Positions 1 to 41,487 of a DNA stretch of 64,000 nt are shown piece after piece. A program made the position numbers and the translations under genes. Numbering within the stretch: position 1 is the first letter of the stretch; each line of letters opens with the position of its first letter. This DNA is from Rhynochetos jubatus (taxonomy: Eukaryota > Chordata > Aves > Eurypygiformes > Rhynochetidae). The stretch lies in assembly GCA_027574665.1 (NCBI GenBank), contig CM050648.1, positions 42,193,700 to 42,257,699 on the forward strand, in the 5' to 3' direction. A model generated the notes under the pieces. It made no database searches and was not told where the DNA came from. It was given only the letters and a program-made list of their open reading frames with translations.

Positions 1-339
1 GCCCGCTTACTGCCATGCACAATGCGGTTACGCTTTCCCCTCTCCTTGGGTCTTTCCGGATGTCTGCCATCTGGCAGACCCCGCTCACATTTACAGGACT
101 CTCCAAAGAGGGTGACGGATTCGCTTGCCACCAGCCGCACAAACACACACATTGTACGGGGCTGGCTGCGTGCCTGGCTTCTCCCAGCTCTAGTCTTGCC
201 CACCCGTTCTGTACATCTCAACCCGGATGCAGGATCAGCTTAGTATCCAATAATAATTCAGCCTTATTTCAAAACAATCTTGCCCTAGGCGCTACCACTT
301 CATTAATTTCTTAGACCGAGTTGCATCATTTCTTTCCTG

Positions 340-480
340 AGTTACACCCAGCAGCTCTGCTTCTGCATCGCGGCTCGGGGGCTGTACTGTCCCCCGTGCC
401 CGCGGGCCGCGGGTGGCCAATCTCCCCGGGCACTTGGTGCCTCACCAGTTGGAGGCGAAGGGGAAAGAGGTGGAGGTAGG
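340..480. other. small CpG-rich patch in intergenic DNA
   Basis: GC- and CpG-rich (GCATCGCGGCTCGGGG, CCGCGGGCCGCGGG) in an otherwise ordinary region. It could be a minor promoter or enhancer. LYN lies beyond TGS1 in other vertebrates, but no LYN coding sequence is visible here. No gene assigned. Confidence 0.35.
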
Positions 481-785
481 GTGTGAGGTAACCTGTCTAG
501 ATAACTGCGGTGTTTACCTAGCAGCATCGGATATTTTAAGAAACCCCCCAGTAGATATATAATTAACAATAATATTAATCTCTAAGCCGACACCTGTATG
601 GGTGGTGCATGTCTGCAGCTCTCCCATGAGCTGACATATAGTTTTACTCCATAGAAAATGCCAAGGAAGGGGAAAAGATGATCATTTTGGAGAGACAGAC
701 AGGATTTGGGGGTTCCTTGTCCTGTGCTATGCCAGTGACACTCCAGTTCCCCGCTGCGGTGGAGGAAAAGCCCTGTATGCCCGCA

Positions 786-890
786 TTCACAGACTCATGG
801 AGTGTTAGGGGTTAGAAGGGACCTCCAGAGATCATCTAGGCCAACCCCCCTGCCCGAGCAGGATCACCTAGAGCAGATCATTCACGAGGA
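786..890 (-). mobile_element. CR1 LINE 3' fragment
   Basis: The plus strand reads TCACAGACTCATGG and then AGAAGGGACCTCCAGAGATC, continuing through CCAACCCCCCTGCC...AGCAGGATCACCTAG. This is the reverse complement of an avian CR1 3' end of the 'GATCATCTAG' type, 5' truncated. Confidence 0.85.
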
Positions 891-3800
891 CCTTGCCGGC
901 AGCTGGTGGGCACTGCTTTCTCAGTCCCAGCTGGGACTGCTGTACCCAAGAGAACGAGGTGCTGGTGGTTTGCCAGCCAGTCTGAAATCACTCAGCTCAA
1001 ACTGAAATGAGTTTTAAGTGAAGGCAAAGTGAAATTTCATTGACATGCAAAGTAGAAGCGTTCAGTTGCTGTCTGTAGAGACAGACACACATAGAAATAA
1101 GGAGAAGCAGCACACATGGCTGGCAGTAATTTTTATTTCTTTTTTTAGCTCTGGTTGACCCTCCAGTTCTTCCAGCTAGAGAGCATCAGGATGCTGAGCT
1201 GGAGTTCAGTCCCTGGGTAAGGCACCCATTAACTCTAGGTAGCCCTAGACTGGTAGTTTAATTTGGACTAGTAACATATTTTTTAAACAAATTTTGTGAC
1301 TCTGGCAGCATTGCTATTTTCTCTCACAACCAGAAAACTAGCAGTTATCACACCTCAGCAGCTAAGTGTCACCGCCTCAGGCCACTGACTCATTTTGTCT
1401 TATTTTTAATGACAAACTAACCAGGGAAGGACAGCGCAGGTGCAAGCCTGCAGAGATGGGGGCTGGCTGCCGGTTGCACTGCTGCCTTCCCCGGGCTTGC
1501 TTCAGAGGGCTGTGGGGGCCTTGAAGTGTTTCAGATGCTGCAAAACGGTACCTGGTATGACCCTGCTGCCTATTCGGGCCACACTGGCCAGTTATTCTTT
1601 ACCCCCAGCACAGGACAGTTGGCTCCTGGGCCTACCAGCTGAGGCACTTTTAGGATTTTTCTCCAAAAGGCAGTTTGCCTTGTGTGCTACAGCTGGTTGG
1701 AGTCCTGCTGCGGTCAGCACGGAGCAGCTCGAGCATTTTCTTCCTCTGCAATAAGCTCTGGAAAATTATACTGCTGGTGGGGGTCCTAGCATTGCCGCTC
1801 GGCGTGTAGTCTCAAAACCATGACTTGACTCCTGTCACCAAGGTCATCTGATCACTCTGCTCCTGTAAATGAAAAATAAAGTTCCTTGCGTGGCCCGAAG
1901 GGCAATACAAAACTCATATTGCAGACGAAGAGAGGAAAGGAAGAGGCAGTGTTTGCTTAACACAACCTGGGGTCCAGCAGGAGTTTGATCTTTTCCTTTA
2001 TCCACGTTATTGTGAATTGCCATGGATTTTGCCATTCATCTTTCCTTACAATGGTGCTGCTGTGCAAGGCAGCAGCATCATTAGCATTAGCAAAACTTTG
2101 CAGCAATCCAGGTCTGCTCCCAGCTATTCCCTCAAACACCTGCACCAGCCCGAGCACCACAATCTGCTTTTTCATCCTCCCAATTTGTGAACGTTCTGCA
2201 AAACTGGGTACCTAGAAACCGCGACCTATAAATTCTGGTTCCTTTTATTTCTCACCCAAGCAGTTGACTTCCAAGCTGGGACCCACTGCTCCTTGGAATT
2301 TCTTCTCCTGGCAGTTTCCCCAGGTCCCTAATCCCCACTGCTAGTGACGCCTGTCCACATGCTCTGAGCTGGCCAAATACTCAGGTTCACTTTTCTCATG
2401 GTTCATAGCTGTCAAACAGCTGTTCATCACTGGTTCCTCCTCTGGGCTGAGCTGAGATCATGAATCCTCTAGGGTTTTCTGAGACTTCTGTGCTGGCAGA
2501 GCTCCGTTTTTTGGCTAACTGAACAGTGTTAATTTTGCCAAATCGGCCAAATTGTATTTCTTCTTGTCACACCTTGATTCTGCTGCCACCACATCCATTT
2601 ATTAAACATTTTTCTACTTGCAAAAAAGATTAAATGATTTCTCTGCTTTGAATTTTTATAACAAGTGACAATAATTTTGGATTAGGTCATTCTTCTCATT
2701 AACAGAGAAAATAAGCATACAAGAAGTCAGATCGTTTCCTACTTCAACTTATTTATAATAAATGCCCCCAGTTCTTTAAACAAAGCTGATAAATCAGAAC
2801 AGCAGCAGAAGTAAGCAGCATGGTCAACCCCAACTGCTGAAAAATCATCTCAGCCTCTCTTCATCTCTGTGCCTCAGGCCAAAACATGACGTGGACCTGC
2901 TTACGAAGCAGTTGCAAAATAGTTATGTTTCAGACATTCTTCTCTGGTCTCTGAACAATTATAATGCATCCAGGCCTTGTTTTTATGTCAGCTGGTTTTG
3001 AGTTTGGGGTTTTTTTTTACTGCAAGGACTAGAGATTTATTTTAAAATTAAAGCTCTTTTTTTTTTAGACAGTGCTCTTTACAAACTGAATAAAAAACTA
3101 GAAATATTGCCAGTAAAGTCATAAAACTTGACAGCAAGAGCAAAAGTGGACCCGAACAGTGTCTCTTGCAGCAGCTGCAATCCAGGCTCTATGGCATTCA
3201 GCTCTGCAGCCTGAATACAGCTCCATCAGCCCCGCACTGTCCTGCTGCTCCCAGTGCCTCGCTCATTCCTGAGCCATGAGGAGCACTTGTTTGTAGAATC
3301 ACAGAATGGTTTGGGTTGGAAGGGACCTTAAAGACCATCCAGTTCCAACCCCCCTGCCATGGGCAGGGACACCCTCCACTAGACCAGGCTGCTCAAAGCC
3401 TCATCCAGCCTGACCCTGAGGACAGCCAGGGATGGGGCACCCACAGCTTCTCTGGGCAACCTGTGCCAGTGCCTCACCGCCCTCTCCGGGAAGAATTTCT
3501 TCCTGATATCCAATCTGAATCTCCCCACTTTCAATTTAAACCCATTACCCCTTGTCCTGTCACTACATGTCCTTGTAAAAAGTCCCCCCCAGCTTCCTTG
3601 TTGGCCCCTTCAGGTACTGGAAGGTGCTATAAGGTCTCCCCGAAGCCTTCTCTTCTCCAGGCTGAACAAGCCCAACTCTCTCAGCCTGTCCCCATAGCAG
3701 AGGGGCTCCAGCCCTCTGAGCATCTTCGTGGCCTCCTCTAGACTTGCTCCAACTGGTCAATATCCTTCTTATGTTGGGGGCCCCACAGCTGGACACAGCA

Positions 3801-6800
3801 CTCCAGGTGGGGTCTCACGAGAGCAGAGTAGAGGGGAAGAATCCCCTCCCTCGACCTGCTGGCCACACTTCTCCTGATACAGCCCAGGATCCGGTTGGCT
3901 TTCTGGGCTGCCAGCACACACTGCTGGCTCATGTCCAGCTTCTCATCCACCAGTACCCCCAAGAAGCTGTCCCACCCTACATTATGTGACCACAAAAGTT
4001 GTTCTCAGACCTGCCTCTTAACAGCACCTCTCCTGGAAAGGGTTAATGAATACCCTGGCTGGTGTTTATTAGGTGAAGAACCCCCATGAGACTGTCTTTT
4101 CCTGGAGGTATTGGGCTTCTCAGTGTCAAAACCATCCTGCAATGTGGCTACCCCCGCAGCAGGAGACACATCCTGGTATTCCCCACACGGCTGCTTTCTG
4201 GGAAACTCCAGCTTCTGTTTTGGGGACTGTCACTTGCCAGGTCTGAGCCTGAACTGCAGGCAACACTGCTGGGAACATCCAAATGCTCCGCTGCCCAAGC
4301 ATGTCTTATCCATCCCCTTGGATAAGCCCAGCTGAACCTCCATTCACAGAAATCATTCCCATGCCGGCACGGACGTTGGCACCGGCAGCACCCCCTGTGT
4401 GACCCTCTGGGGTGACAGGCTCTGCCAGTTTGGAGTTCTCATGAGCAAAGCTGTCTGTGTTTAACCTTCCCAGGAAGACTTTCAGATGAATTTTGTGTAT
4501 ACCGGGAAAGCAGAGCGTACAATTTGCTCCCCTGTTTGACATAATCATAGGCTGTCCTGGTGCCTGGAACAATTTAATGAATACCTTAAGATGGCATTTG
4601 CTGTCAGATCATAACGCCGCCTTTCAAAAGCTCTTGCTGCTGTCACCGTCGCCGTGTCTGACACTGTGACAACGTGAAGAACCCCCCAGAGCTCCAGGTA
4701 GCGATGTGCTGATACGATAAACGTATTTATTCAACCTGCATCCAACTGCAATAATTACGCAGAGGCAATATCCCCTCTGCTGCCCATTTTTTGGCCACAA
4801 TTTTAGGATACAAGGTTGGGGAAAGGCATTTCATGACCCCAACACACCAAAGGCAGACTGCGAGCCTCTTTAGTCACGTTTACGCGGCGCTGAAGCTCTG
4901 GCCATGCCATTGCAGACCTCTAATAAACCGCAGGGCTTTCACAAGATGGTTGCAGCACAGCCTTCAGAAAAAGGAAGAGAACGAGTCGAGCCAGAGAGGG
5001 ACAGGAAAGCTCACGCTGTTGTCAAACCTAGGCTGCCTCCAACAGCACTTTTTTTCCCCTCAGCAGTCTGAGAACCTAGGGCTCGCGTTTTCAGTGAAGC
5101 CTGTGCTGCTGGGGAGCTCTTTGAATGTCTCGAGGTGATGGGCTGAGACCTCAGAGACGTGCTGAAAGGAAGAGCTCAGAAAACACATTTGCATGAGACT
5201 TGAAGAAGGGTACATAAGGGGCTGATGGCAAAACCACGCTCCCTGACACCCAGCGATCCCCCTGTCATGACATGTCCTAAAAAACCACGGATCCTTGGTT
5301 CTTTGTTTGGAGAAATCCGCGGCTGCCCCTTAGGTTGGGAGGAGGAGGAGGTCTGTGGCGAGAGCCTGCAGTGTATTGCAGGCGGTGTTGTGCAGAGCTG
5401 CGTGTGCGGCCCAGCTGGGGAATTCCCTGGCACCGAGACACCCTCGAGCAGAGCCCAGCCACTGTTTTGCCTCCGAGATGGGCTGCTGCCTGCCCCACCT
5501 CTGCCTCCGCAACAGCCCTGCTCACAGCATCGCTCAGGCACTACCAAGGCCTCCGTAGTCTTTAAGGGACACCACAGGCCCATGCTGGGTAGAAGTGGAA
5601 ACCGAACCCTGGGGTGGACAAGCCCTGTTTACAGACTCAGCCTTTTCTCTTCCCTGCCTGCTTGCAGCTAGGGTTTTCCCTGCTTGGGTAAATCTCTGGC
5701 CTCACCAGATTCAACCACTCCCTCTGGTTTTAGCCATTCCTGCTGCTTCCGTTCAGGTAGTGATGACTTCTGCAGCCTCCCAAGTGACAAACTGCTTTTG
5801 TCTTTCTTTGGTATGGATTATTTGGGACCTCACTTAGCCAAATCAACACAGCACCACTCTTACAAGGACTTCCCTGCAGTGTGTATATGGATAACACTCT
5901 GCCCTGATGGAGCAGGCCGGACCGCTTGACAGCTTCACTGTTTGACAGCTGGGCCAGGAGAGGGTCTGAATCTATTTCAAGCCTGGCTTTAAAGCATTTA
6001 GACCTTTGTCACCACACCACATGCTTACAACAATATCTCTGTTCAGTTTTCACACAGAAATCTCAAACTTCCTCACCACTGAAAATCAACTTTTTTTTTT
6101 TTTTTTTTAAGTTGACCGGACTGCACCAAGATATTCGAGCGGCAAGAATACTAAGATACCTGTGTTGGAAAGGCTATACGAGCAACGTCGAATTAGTTCA
6201 CGCTATGCATTTGGATTACCCTCCTTCCTTGGTATTTGGAGGTGGGAAGATTTGCATGTGAGGGGAGGACAGTTAAAGCAAACAGTGAGTATGAGGCACA
6301 TGAAAGCAGAGAGAGTAAACCAAGTGAAAATGACCCAATTTTCTACTCGTTTGTCCAATGAGTTACTGCAAGTAATTTTTTCCTTCTGCTATTTATGGGG
6401 TTTCCCTCTTCTAAATGTTACCATGGTCACTGTGGTGTAACATTAATTTGCTTATATAACCCCTGTGCTGCACATACAGACCCAGATGTTATTTCAGAAC
6501 CACTACACTTGGGGAAGATTTTCTAAAACCTGTACATTAAAACTTCATGGAACAGTGATTTTTTACCATAACACTAATGGGGCCTCCTTCAGAGAAGGGC
6601 ACAACATTAACTGTCCTACCATGAAGAGATGGTTGCTCAGCCCCGCTGATGCTCTGCTCTGGTCCCCTTGAACCTGAATTAGGCTTCAGCCTTGTAATGT
6701 GCTTTTTAAACTACATGTTCCATCACTTCTCTTCATACTGTGTACCAGAAAAAGAAATTGATGGGCTTGGTTTAATACTGGATTTAATTAAAATAAACCC

Positions 6801-9318
6801 AAGAGATTGGGAGCTCAAGACCACAACGGAAAGTACAAAACTATGCCTATATTGCATTTAGTCCACATATTAGTTAACTTAAAAAAAAAAAAAAAAATCT
6901 GTATTTTTCCTACAGCTTATTTTGTGGCTTAAAACTGGTAAAAGACCAAACCTCTATGAGCATTTACTTTACAGAACCAACGTAGCTTTTTCATAGTCCA
7001 ACGTATCATATGCAAAATACTACTCAAATTCCAAAAGGGTATTATTAAAACTGAGCACGAGAGAAGCACAATTTAACCGTGTTTCAGCCCGTGTTAATTT
7101 TTCCTACAATATAAAGCAGAATAACGTTTTACAGAAACTCGTATGATGAATGAAGCTGTCCTCCGTGAAACGTTTCCTAATTGAAATGACTAACAACGAA
7201 GTAAAAATACTCACAAAACGTATTTTGGGCTTAACAGACAAATTCACAGCCCTGGGGAACTTCACCTGCTCTGTCCAAGTGGGAAGCTGAGGGCAAACAT
7301 TTATCACAGCTCAGCAGAGTGTATAAAAAAAAGAAATAAATTGCCCTTTTGTACTTGTTGGTTACAGAGAGGAACAGCTATGAACAAGGATATTCTTCTG
7401 CTTTTGGTGCTTGGTGTACTTGCAAAGCTCAGCAGAGACCTTCGATAAATTGTTCCTTTTTCCAAGTAAGTTCATTACATTAGAAGCAACTATTAAAACA
7501 GTAAATGTATCTTTTATGTCATATTTCAGCTTCCACATTTTGCATACCGAGCACTGAGCAAAATCTGACTACTCTCCTGAAGGTAAAAGTAAGTTTTTTT
7601 ACTGGGTATTTTCCCCGCAGAGCTTCCTTTTATGGGAGCAGCATCAGTGAGACCTCAAAATGCTTCAAAGCTACACTTCAGGGAGGACAGGAGGACCAAA
7701 TCAGACAACATTAATTCTGTAAGCATCAATAAGCCCAGTATAGTAAAATTTTCATGTAGAGAGTACTATGACATACACAGTACAAATTGATTTGTTCTTC
7801 ATTTGGCCTCATGATGCTTTCTTGGATTTTTGTTGTAGCTTGCAGTGAAAATTTAACAGCATCATTACATTCACATGCCACTGCTACAGTAGGCTTGGCC
7901 CTCCTGTAATAGTAGCACTCTTGCCAACCTCCCTTGCCTCCTAGTAGCAAAATTCTAAGGAATATTGAAGAGCAGATAATTTCTTTCCAACTGCCTTCAA
8001 ATATCAGACACAGGCTGGCACTATCACAGCACTTCTTAGTCGCTGTAGTACAGTAGCAAAACGCAGTGATGCAAATCAGTCACATTATCTTCAAAGTAAT
8101 CTAAAATACCTTACACGAAGGATGGATGTAACAGTCACAAACAGTTTAGCACTTGTCTGGTACTGGATGGACAGTAGAGTTAGAAAAAAGGATTTCCCAA
8201 GTGCTATTTCACTGCACTGCGACCTTGCACTGAGGCAGGTTGCATACGTGGTTACTGACATCCCATAGACACACAAAGACTGTGGTCTCCTAACTGATTT
8301 GAAGAGTTGGACGTTATTCTTTACAGGGTGGAAAAAAAAAATAATCTCTTATTTGGTTATTCTACACAGTTTTTCTAGAGAGTTTTGTTTGTGAGCACTA
8401 ATGCATGGTTTAGTGCTTGGCCTCTGCTGCCTTCAGCATCCTGCTGCACTCCAAGCAGGAGAAGCAGCACTAACTTACTGTCTTGGAAACTATATTCCTA
8501 CGCTCTTACCTCAAAGTTGGGCTCAAAATTGATCTTGGGTACTTACTGTAAGAGCATTTCAGTGAGAGTGCCACATCCATACCCTACATGCTTCTTGTCT
8601 GCCTCCTTTTCTGCTTGGAGAAGTGCCCAAAAGCCACTCTTTTGCCTCAAAAACGCCAAGCGGGAGTGGCCAGCCCTCACCAGGGAGAGCTGGGCTCTCT
8701 CTGCCCTCTCTGAAACTTGTGCAAGGATCCAAAAGGTCTCAAAACGCAGGGGGACACAGAGCCCTCTGGTTACCGAGGCAAACTTCCAGACAGGGTTCAT
8801 CAAAACATCTTTGCAACGACGACGACAGGTGGCAAGGAGAAAATAAAGAACAAAAACCAGCGGGTAGAGCCCTGCTGCCAGCCACAAGTGTGCCCCCCTC
8901 GCTCCCTGTGCTGCAGCAAGCTGGAGCACTCACTGTAAGAAACACATGTACCTCCGTCCTACAAAGAGGAGTCGAGGAGGTTTCCCAGTGAGCGCAGAGC
9001 GGTAGGTGGACTGCAGATAACGGCGGGTGGTGCTCCTGACTGTCTAGTTCCTCCTGATGTTCAGGTGCTTTGGTTTCCTCAAGCACAGACAGCAGTTCTG
9101 GGCACACGGCAGCTTCCAGGCTATTCTTTTTGACCCTCTGGAATTCTCGTAGTGAGAGCAAGTACAGAAGTAGCACAAGTGAGAGTTGCAAAGAAATCTT
9201 GAACTCGCCCTTCAACTGGTTGGACCAGAACCTTGCAGGATTGCAATTTTATAAAGATATTTTTTTCCTACATTGACAGCTACGGTACATTTAGTTTTGT
9301 CAAAATTATTATAAAACA
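891..9318. other. intergenic DNA downstream of TGS1
   Basis: Apart from the CR1 copy at 3296-3970, I recognise no gene. Reading frames are short and lack homology or splice context. The exception worth noting is a GC-richer stretch at 8500-9290 with two overlapping minus-strand frames, treated under findings. Poly-T runs lie at 6090-6108 and 6881-6898 (A-run). Confidence 0.6.
3296..3970 (-). mobile_element. CR1 LINE, 3' part with end of ORF2
   Basis: The plus strand starts AGAATCACAGAATGG, the reverse complement of the CR1 3' end. On the minus strand it encodes the C-terminal part of the CR1 reverse transcriptase ORF2 ([49 protein letters not shown]). The element is 5' truncated near 3970, as usual for CR1. 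The reading frame is the transposon's, not a host gene. Confidence 0.95.
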
Positions 9319-9324
9319 TTTATT
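9319..9324 (-). promoter_or_regulatory. TGS1 polyadenylation signal (AATAAA)
   Basis: TTTATT on the plus strand is AATAAA on the gene strand, about 155 nt after the TGS1 stop. This would give a short 3' UTR; the cleavage site itself is inferred to lie near 9300. Confidence 0.55.
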
Positions 9325-9477
9325 GACAGTAGCAATAAACAGAACTTTTTTTTTTTTTTTGTAAACAGAAATTAAAGCGGAAAAATGGCTTTAAGTCATT
9401 TTTAACCAGCCAGCTGTATAAAAGCTTAAGCAACACAGTAGTCAGGGAGGTTGGGTTTGGAAGAACACTCGCTGAGT

Positions 9478-38003
<28,526 letters not shown>

Positions 38004-38118
38004 CCCTGCGAGCACGCTCCACGGCACCGCCGCTGCCTTCCGCCGGAACTGCCGTGAGCGCCGAGACCGCCCCGAACCCGCCCGGCTGCGGCCGGGGAGG
38101 CGGGCCGAGCCGAGCCGA

Positions 38119-38135
38119 ATGTTGGGAGCTGTAGT
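38119..38135 (-). promoter_or_regulatory. ZNF143/Staf-like binding site
   Basis: On the minus strand this reads ACTACAGCTCCCAACAT, matching the ACTACANNTCCCA core of the Staf/ZNF143 element. It sits about 115 bp upstream of the TGS1 start codon. ZNF143 also activates snRNA genes, whose products TGS1 modifies. Confidence 0.6.
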
Positions 38136-38480
38136 CGGGGCTGCCTGTGTAAGGGCAGCCGCCGTTACACGACTTCTTGCGCTTCCAGTGACACCCAACG
38201 TGGAACATTTGCATTTTGACGGTGTTCGGAGTCGGGGGGAGGGAAGGAGCATCTCAACTGCAGTACTGCGCAGGCCATGGGGTGCTGCCCTGTAGAATTA
38301 GCTTCTACCCAAGCCCCCACTGCAGAGACGATGCACGAAGTTCGAGAGATTTCCTACATGAAACATTGAGCGATGGAATATTCAGCCCTACTTCTGTTAT
38401 TCCGAGCATGTTGGTAAAATGCATTAAATCCAGGTCTCTCTGAAGACTGTTACGCAGCCTTCCTAGACATCGCTGGGACA

Positions 38481-38808
38481 GGGTATCAGGTAATAACATA
38501 CTTTGTGATCTCTTCCTATGCGCTAGCCTGCCTTCTGGACTCTGGGAGCGTATCAGAATGAAGGGTATCAGGTAATAACATACTTTGTGATCTCTTCCTA
38601 CACGCTAGCCTGCCTTCTGGACACTGGGAGCGTATCAGAATGAAGGGTATCAGATAATAACATACTTTGTGATCTCTTCCTACGCGCTAGCCTGCCTTCT
38701 GGACACTGGGAGCGTATCAGAATGAAGGGTATCAGATATTAACATACTTTGTGATCTCTTCCTATGCGCTAGCCTGCCTTCTGGACTCTGGGAGCGTATC
38801 AGAATGAA
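38481..38808. repeat. 82-bp minisatellite, four copies
   Basis: Four head-to-tail units start at 38481, 38563, 38645 and 38727, each exactly 82 bp, and a truncated fifth starts at 38809. Each unit begins GGGTATCAG and includes CTAGCCTGCCTTCTGGAC and GGGAGCGTATCAGAATGAA. Units differ at only a few positions: copies 1 and 4 share GGACTCTGGG, copies 2 and 3 share GGACACTGGG. It lies about 0.45 kb from the TGS1 start. Confidence 0.97.
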
Positions 38809-39599
38809 GGGCATCATACATGCCTGCACCGGTTTTAGGCCCTCTGCAAGGCGTTTGCTTTTGGCAAGCTGGGATACTGACCTTGGCGTTAGTTACACTC
38901 AACACAGGAAGCGCTGTGCAGTTTGTCTGCCGTGCTGCCTCACACCTTTTGCACCAGTACGTTTTGGGTTATGAGCCTCAGGAGTACGCAAGGTGTCCTC
39001 GGGATTTGTAAGGTGTTTCATGTAGGAACAATGGAAAGGGGAGTTTGGAGGCAGAAGGACTGACTGTTCAGGTGACAGTAGCACAACTCCATCCAACAGC
39101 AAAATCCACCCGTTTACCAAAAAAGGATATCTTAAAATTAATTGTATCCTGAATCATGCACCATCCTACATCTGATATAACCAAAAATATTAAATGCCGT
39201 TGTTAGTCAGGACTTGTATATATCTATTGTTACAATAATTAAATACTTTAGAAATACAGGGATAGATTATACTGATATTTGCACTTGTATAACTGCATCT
39301 GCAATTAGGATGCTACATCACCTTCCTATTTCAAAACTGAAAAGGCAGTAAAATAAAAATCCTGCAACACAAATTGTTTGCCAACAGTCAAATGCCGAGT
39401 GTATTAATGTTGAACTGTGAATTGTGCAATAGTTTGAGAATTATTATACTCCTTAAGAAAACAATACTACATTTCAAGTGAAATGCAGAGAATACTTTCG
39501 TATGAGAACAAGATGGTTGTTCTTTTATAATATCCAAGTCTGATATCATGCAGGCCCCAGGAGCACCCAGCAGCAGGTGAGGCTAGACGTATGTGGGAA

Positions 39600-40060
39600 T
39601 GGCTCCTAATGCTCTCCCACTCCCCAGCCACCTGCAGCTGATGGTTTCTGCCTGTTTAGTTAGACAGTGGATTTCTACTCATGGTACGTGTCCAGTTTTG
39701 CCCTGGACCCATCATCTAGCAGTGCATTGCACAGGTCTATCAGCCATTGTGTGAGAAGTCACCTTTTTCATTTTGAATGTGACTTCTCCCAGCTTCAGGT
39801 GATGCTTTTCTTATTAGAAAAGTGAGCAGTTGATCCATACTCAGCTACTGTGCTGCTGGATTTTATGGATGCCAGTCGTACTCCGTATAACCTTTCTCTT
39901 TCCCAAGCTGACAAGCCCTGGCATATTCAATGTTCCTCCTCTGTGAGCCAGTCCGTACCTCTGATTTTCCTCATTACTCTTTTCTGACCTGTTTCTGGTT
40001 GTACTGTGTCATAGTCGCGACATCCCCTTTGGACCACGGCTGCACTGGTAGGTCTGACCT
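39600..40060 (-). mobile_element. ancient CR1 LINE fragment
   Basis: The plus strand resembles the reverse complement of old amniote CR1 3' regions. The recognisable phrases are TTGTGTGAGAAGTCACCTTT, CTTTCCCAAGCTGACAAG (old CR1: TTTCTAAGCTGAAAAG), CCTCCTCTGTGAGCCAG and TTTTCTGACC. Highly diverged; ends are approximate. Confidence 0.6.
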
Positions 40061-41296
40061 AGGCAGGGCAGTACACTCAAGTGTGATTTTTAGCAGGCAT
40101 TATTTTAATTACACTTATTTATATTACACTAATTTAATTAGACTAATTTAAAATAAATTAGTTACGCTTTAACTAGCAAAAAGATGCTTGTAACAATGCT
40201 TATTTCAGTTCAGCTTGCACTGGCAAATAACATGCTTAAGCTAAAGTAAAAGTAGCCACCCTTAGCTGTTAAAAATAAATCAAAATCAAATATATGCAAT
40301 GTGTATAAAATAGAAGATATTCTCATAATAACTCTCACCTGCTCATGTAATTCTGAGCTCCAGCCTTACATGCACATCTCCCTTACCATGTATGAGCAGT
40401 GCTGGAGAAATAAGGCAAATATTTCTGAGTTAAGCTGGGGTTTGTTAAATGTTTATGTAGGAACTTAAAGAAAAGAACCTTTACTTGGAGGAAATTATCA
40501 GATTATGTATGTATCTGAATATAATAAAACACTAAGTCCTTTATCAAAGTCTTGGTTTATAAGCAGATGATAAGATTAACAACAATATTTAAGCAGAGTA
40601 AAATTTTCTAAGTTATGTGTTACAAAAGACAAAAAAGTCATTTTTTCATCTTTGAGTAGTGGATAAGCTGAGAGAAATATTTGAGAGTATTTAACTCAAT
40701 GTGCTGTATTCTCTCTTAGCAGGAAGGGATATGGAGACCTGAATCCCATGTATCAGAACCTCTAAGCTGCGCACTTTATGTATCAGAAGAATTGATTTGA
40801 CTGAAGTATCTGGAAGACTTTCTTCATTGTGTGCAGTGGTTCTGGTCGATACAAATGCCAATTGTAAGATTCCTGACTTGCAGAACTGGAGGTCTCTCAG
40901 CATTATCTCCTTTTCACTTCTTATGTAAGGACTAGAGTCGGCTGAGAAAATGCTATCATAACTATCACAAGGTCAAGGTAGTTTGACATGATTTCATGAC
41001 CATCTGCGAGAGAAGATTTTTTTCTTGTGTCTGAGTTCCCTTTGACACTTAGATATGAATGATCTGACACATGAGAAAGTAATCTTATGTGCCAACACCG
41101 TCTCAGTGAGAATTAAACCCTTACAGTCCCAAACGCCTTGCACTTCTAATTTTTGCCCAGCAGATAACAGTTTTTGCTCTTACTTTGAAATACATGAAAC
41201 CATTGCAGCTAGATTCAATGTTTGCTTTAAATGGATGATGAGCCAAAGAAAAGTTTAAAAGGACACAAAGCAAACGTTAGCCAGGTATGTTATATA

Positions 41297-41487
41297 TAGG
41301 ATCATAGAAGGGTTTGGGTTGGAAGGGACCTCAAAGATCATCCAGTTCCAACCCCCCTGCCATGGGCAGGGACACCCTCCACTAGACCAGGTTGCTCAAA
41401 GCCTCATCCAGCCTGGCCTGGAACACTGCCAGGGATGGGGCACCCACAGCTTCTCTGGGCAACCTCTTCCAGTGCTTCACCATTACT
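41297..41487 (-). mobile_element. CR1 LINE 3' fragment
   Basis: The plus strand reads GGATCATAGAAGGGTTTGGG, then CCAACCCCCCTGCCATGGGC...CACTAGACCAGGTTGC; 5' truncated after CTTCCAGTGCTTCACC. Confidence 0.93.

Noticed and set aside
3738-3995. 85-aa minus-strand ORF
   Set aside because: It is the end of CR1 ORF2 (reverse transcriptase), truncated at its 5' side, not a host gene.
5176-5671. Overlapping frames of 60-148 aa on both strands
   Set aside because: Mutually overlapping in several frames, no homology or splice context.
1-9300. Search for LYN 5' exons (next gene beyond TGS1 in other vertebrates)
   Set aside because: No sequence encoding the LYN N-terminus (MGCIKSK...) was found on the minus strand; the only CATCCCAT match nearby runs into a stop.
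38004-38252. In-frame upstream extension of TGS1 exon 1 to an ATG at 38252
   Set aside because: It crosses the GC-rich promoter motifs, gives a low-complexity Arg/Ala-rich peptide, and the family N-terminus fits the ATG at 38003.
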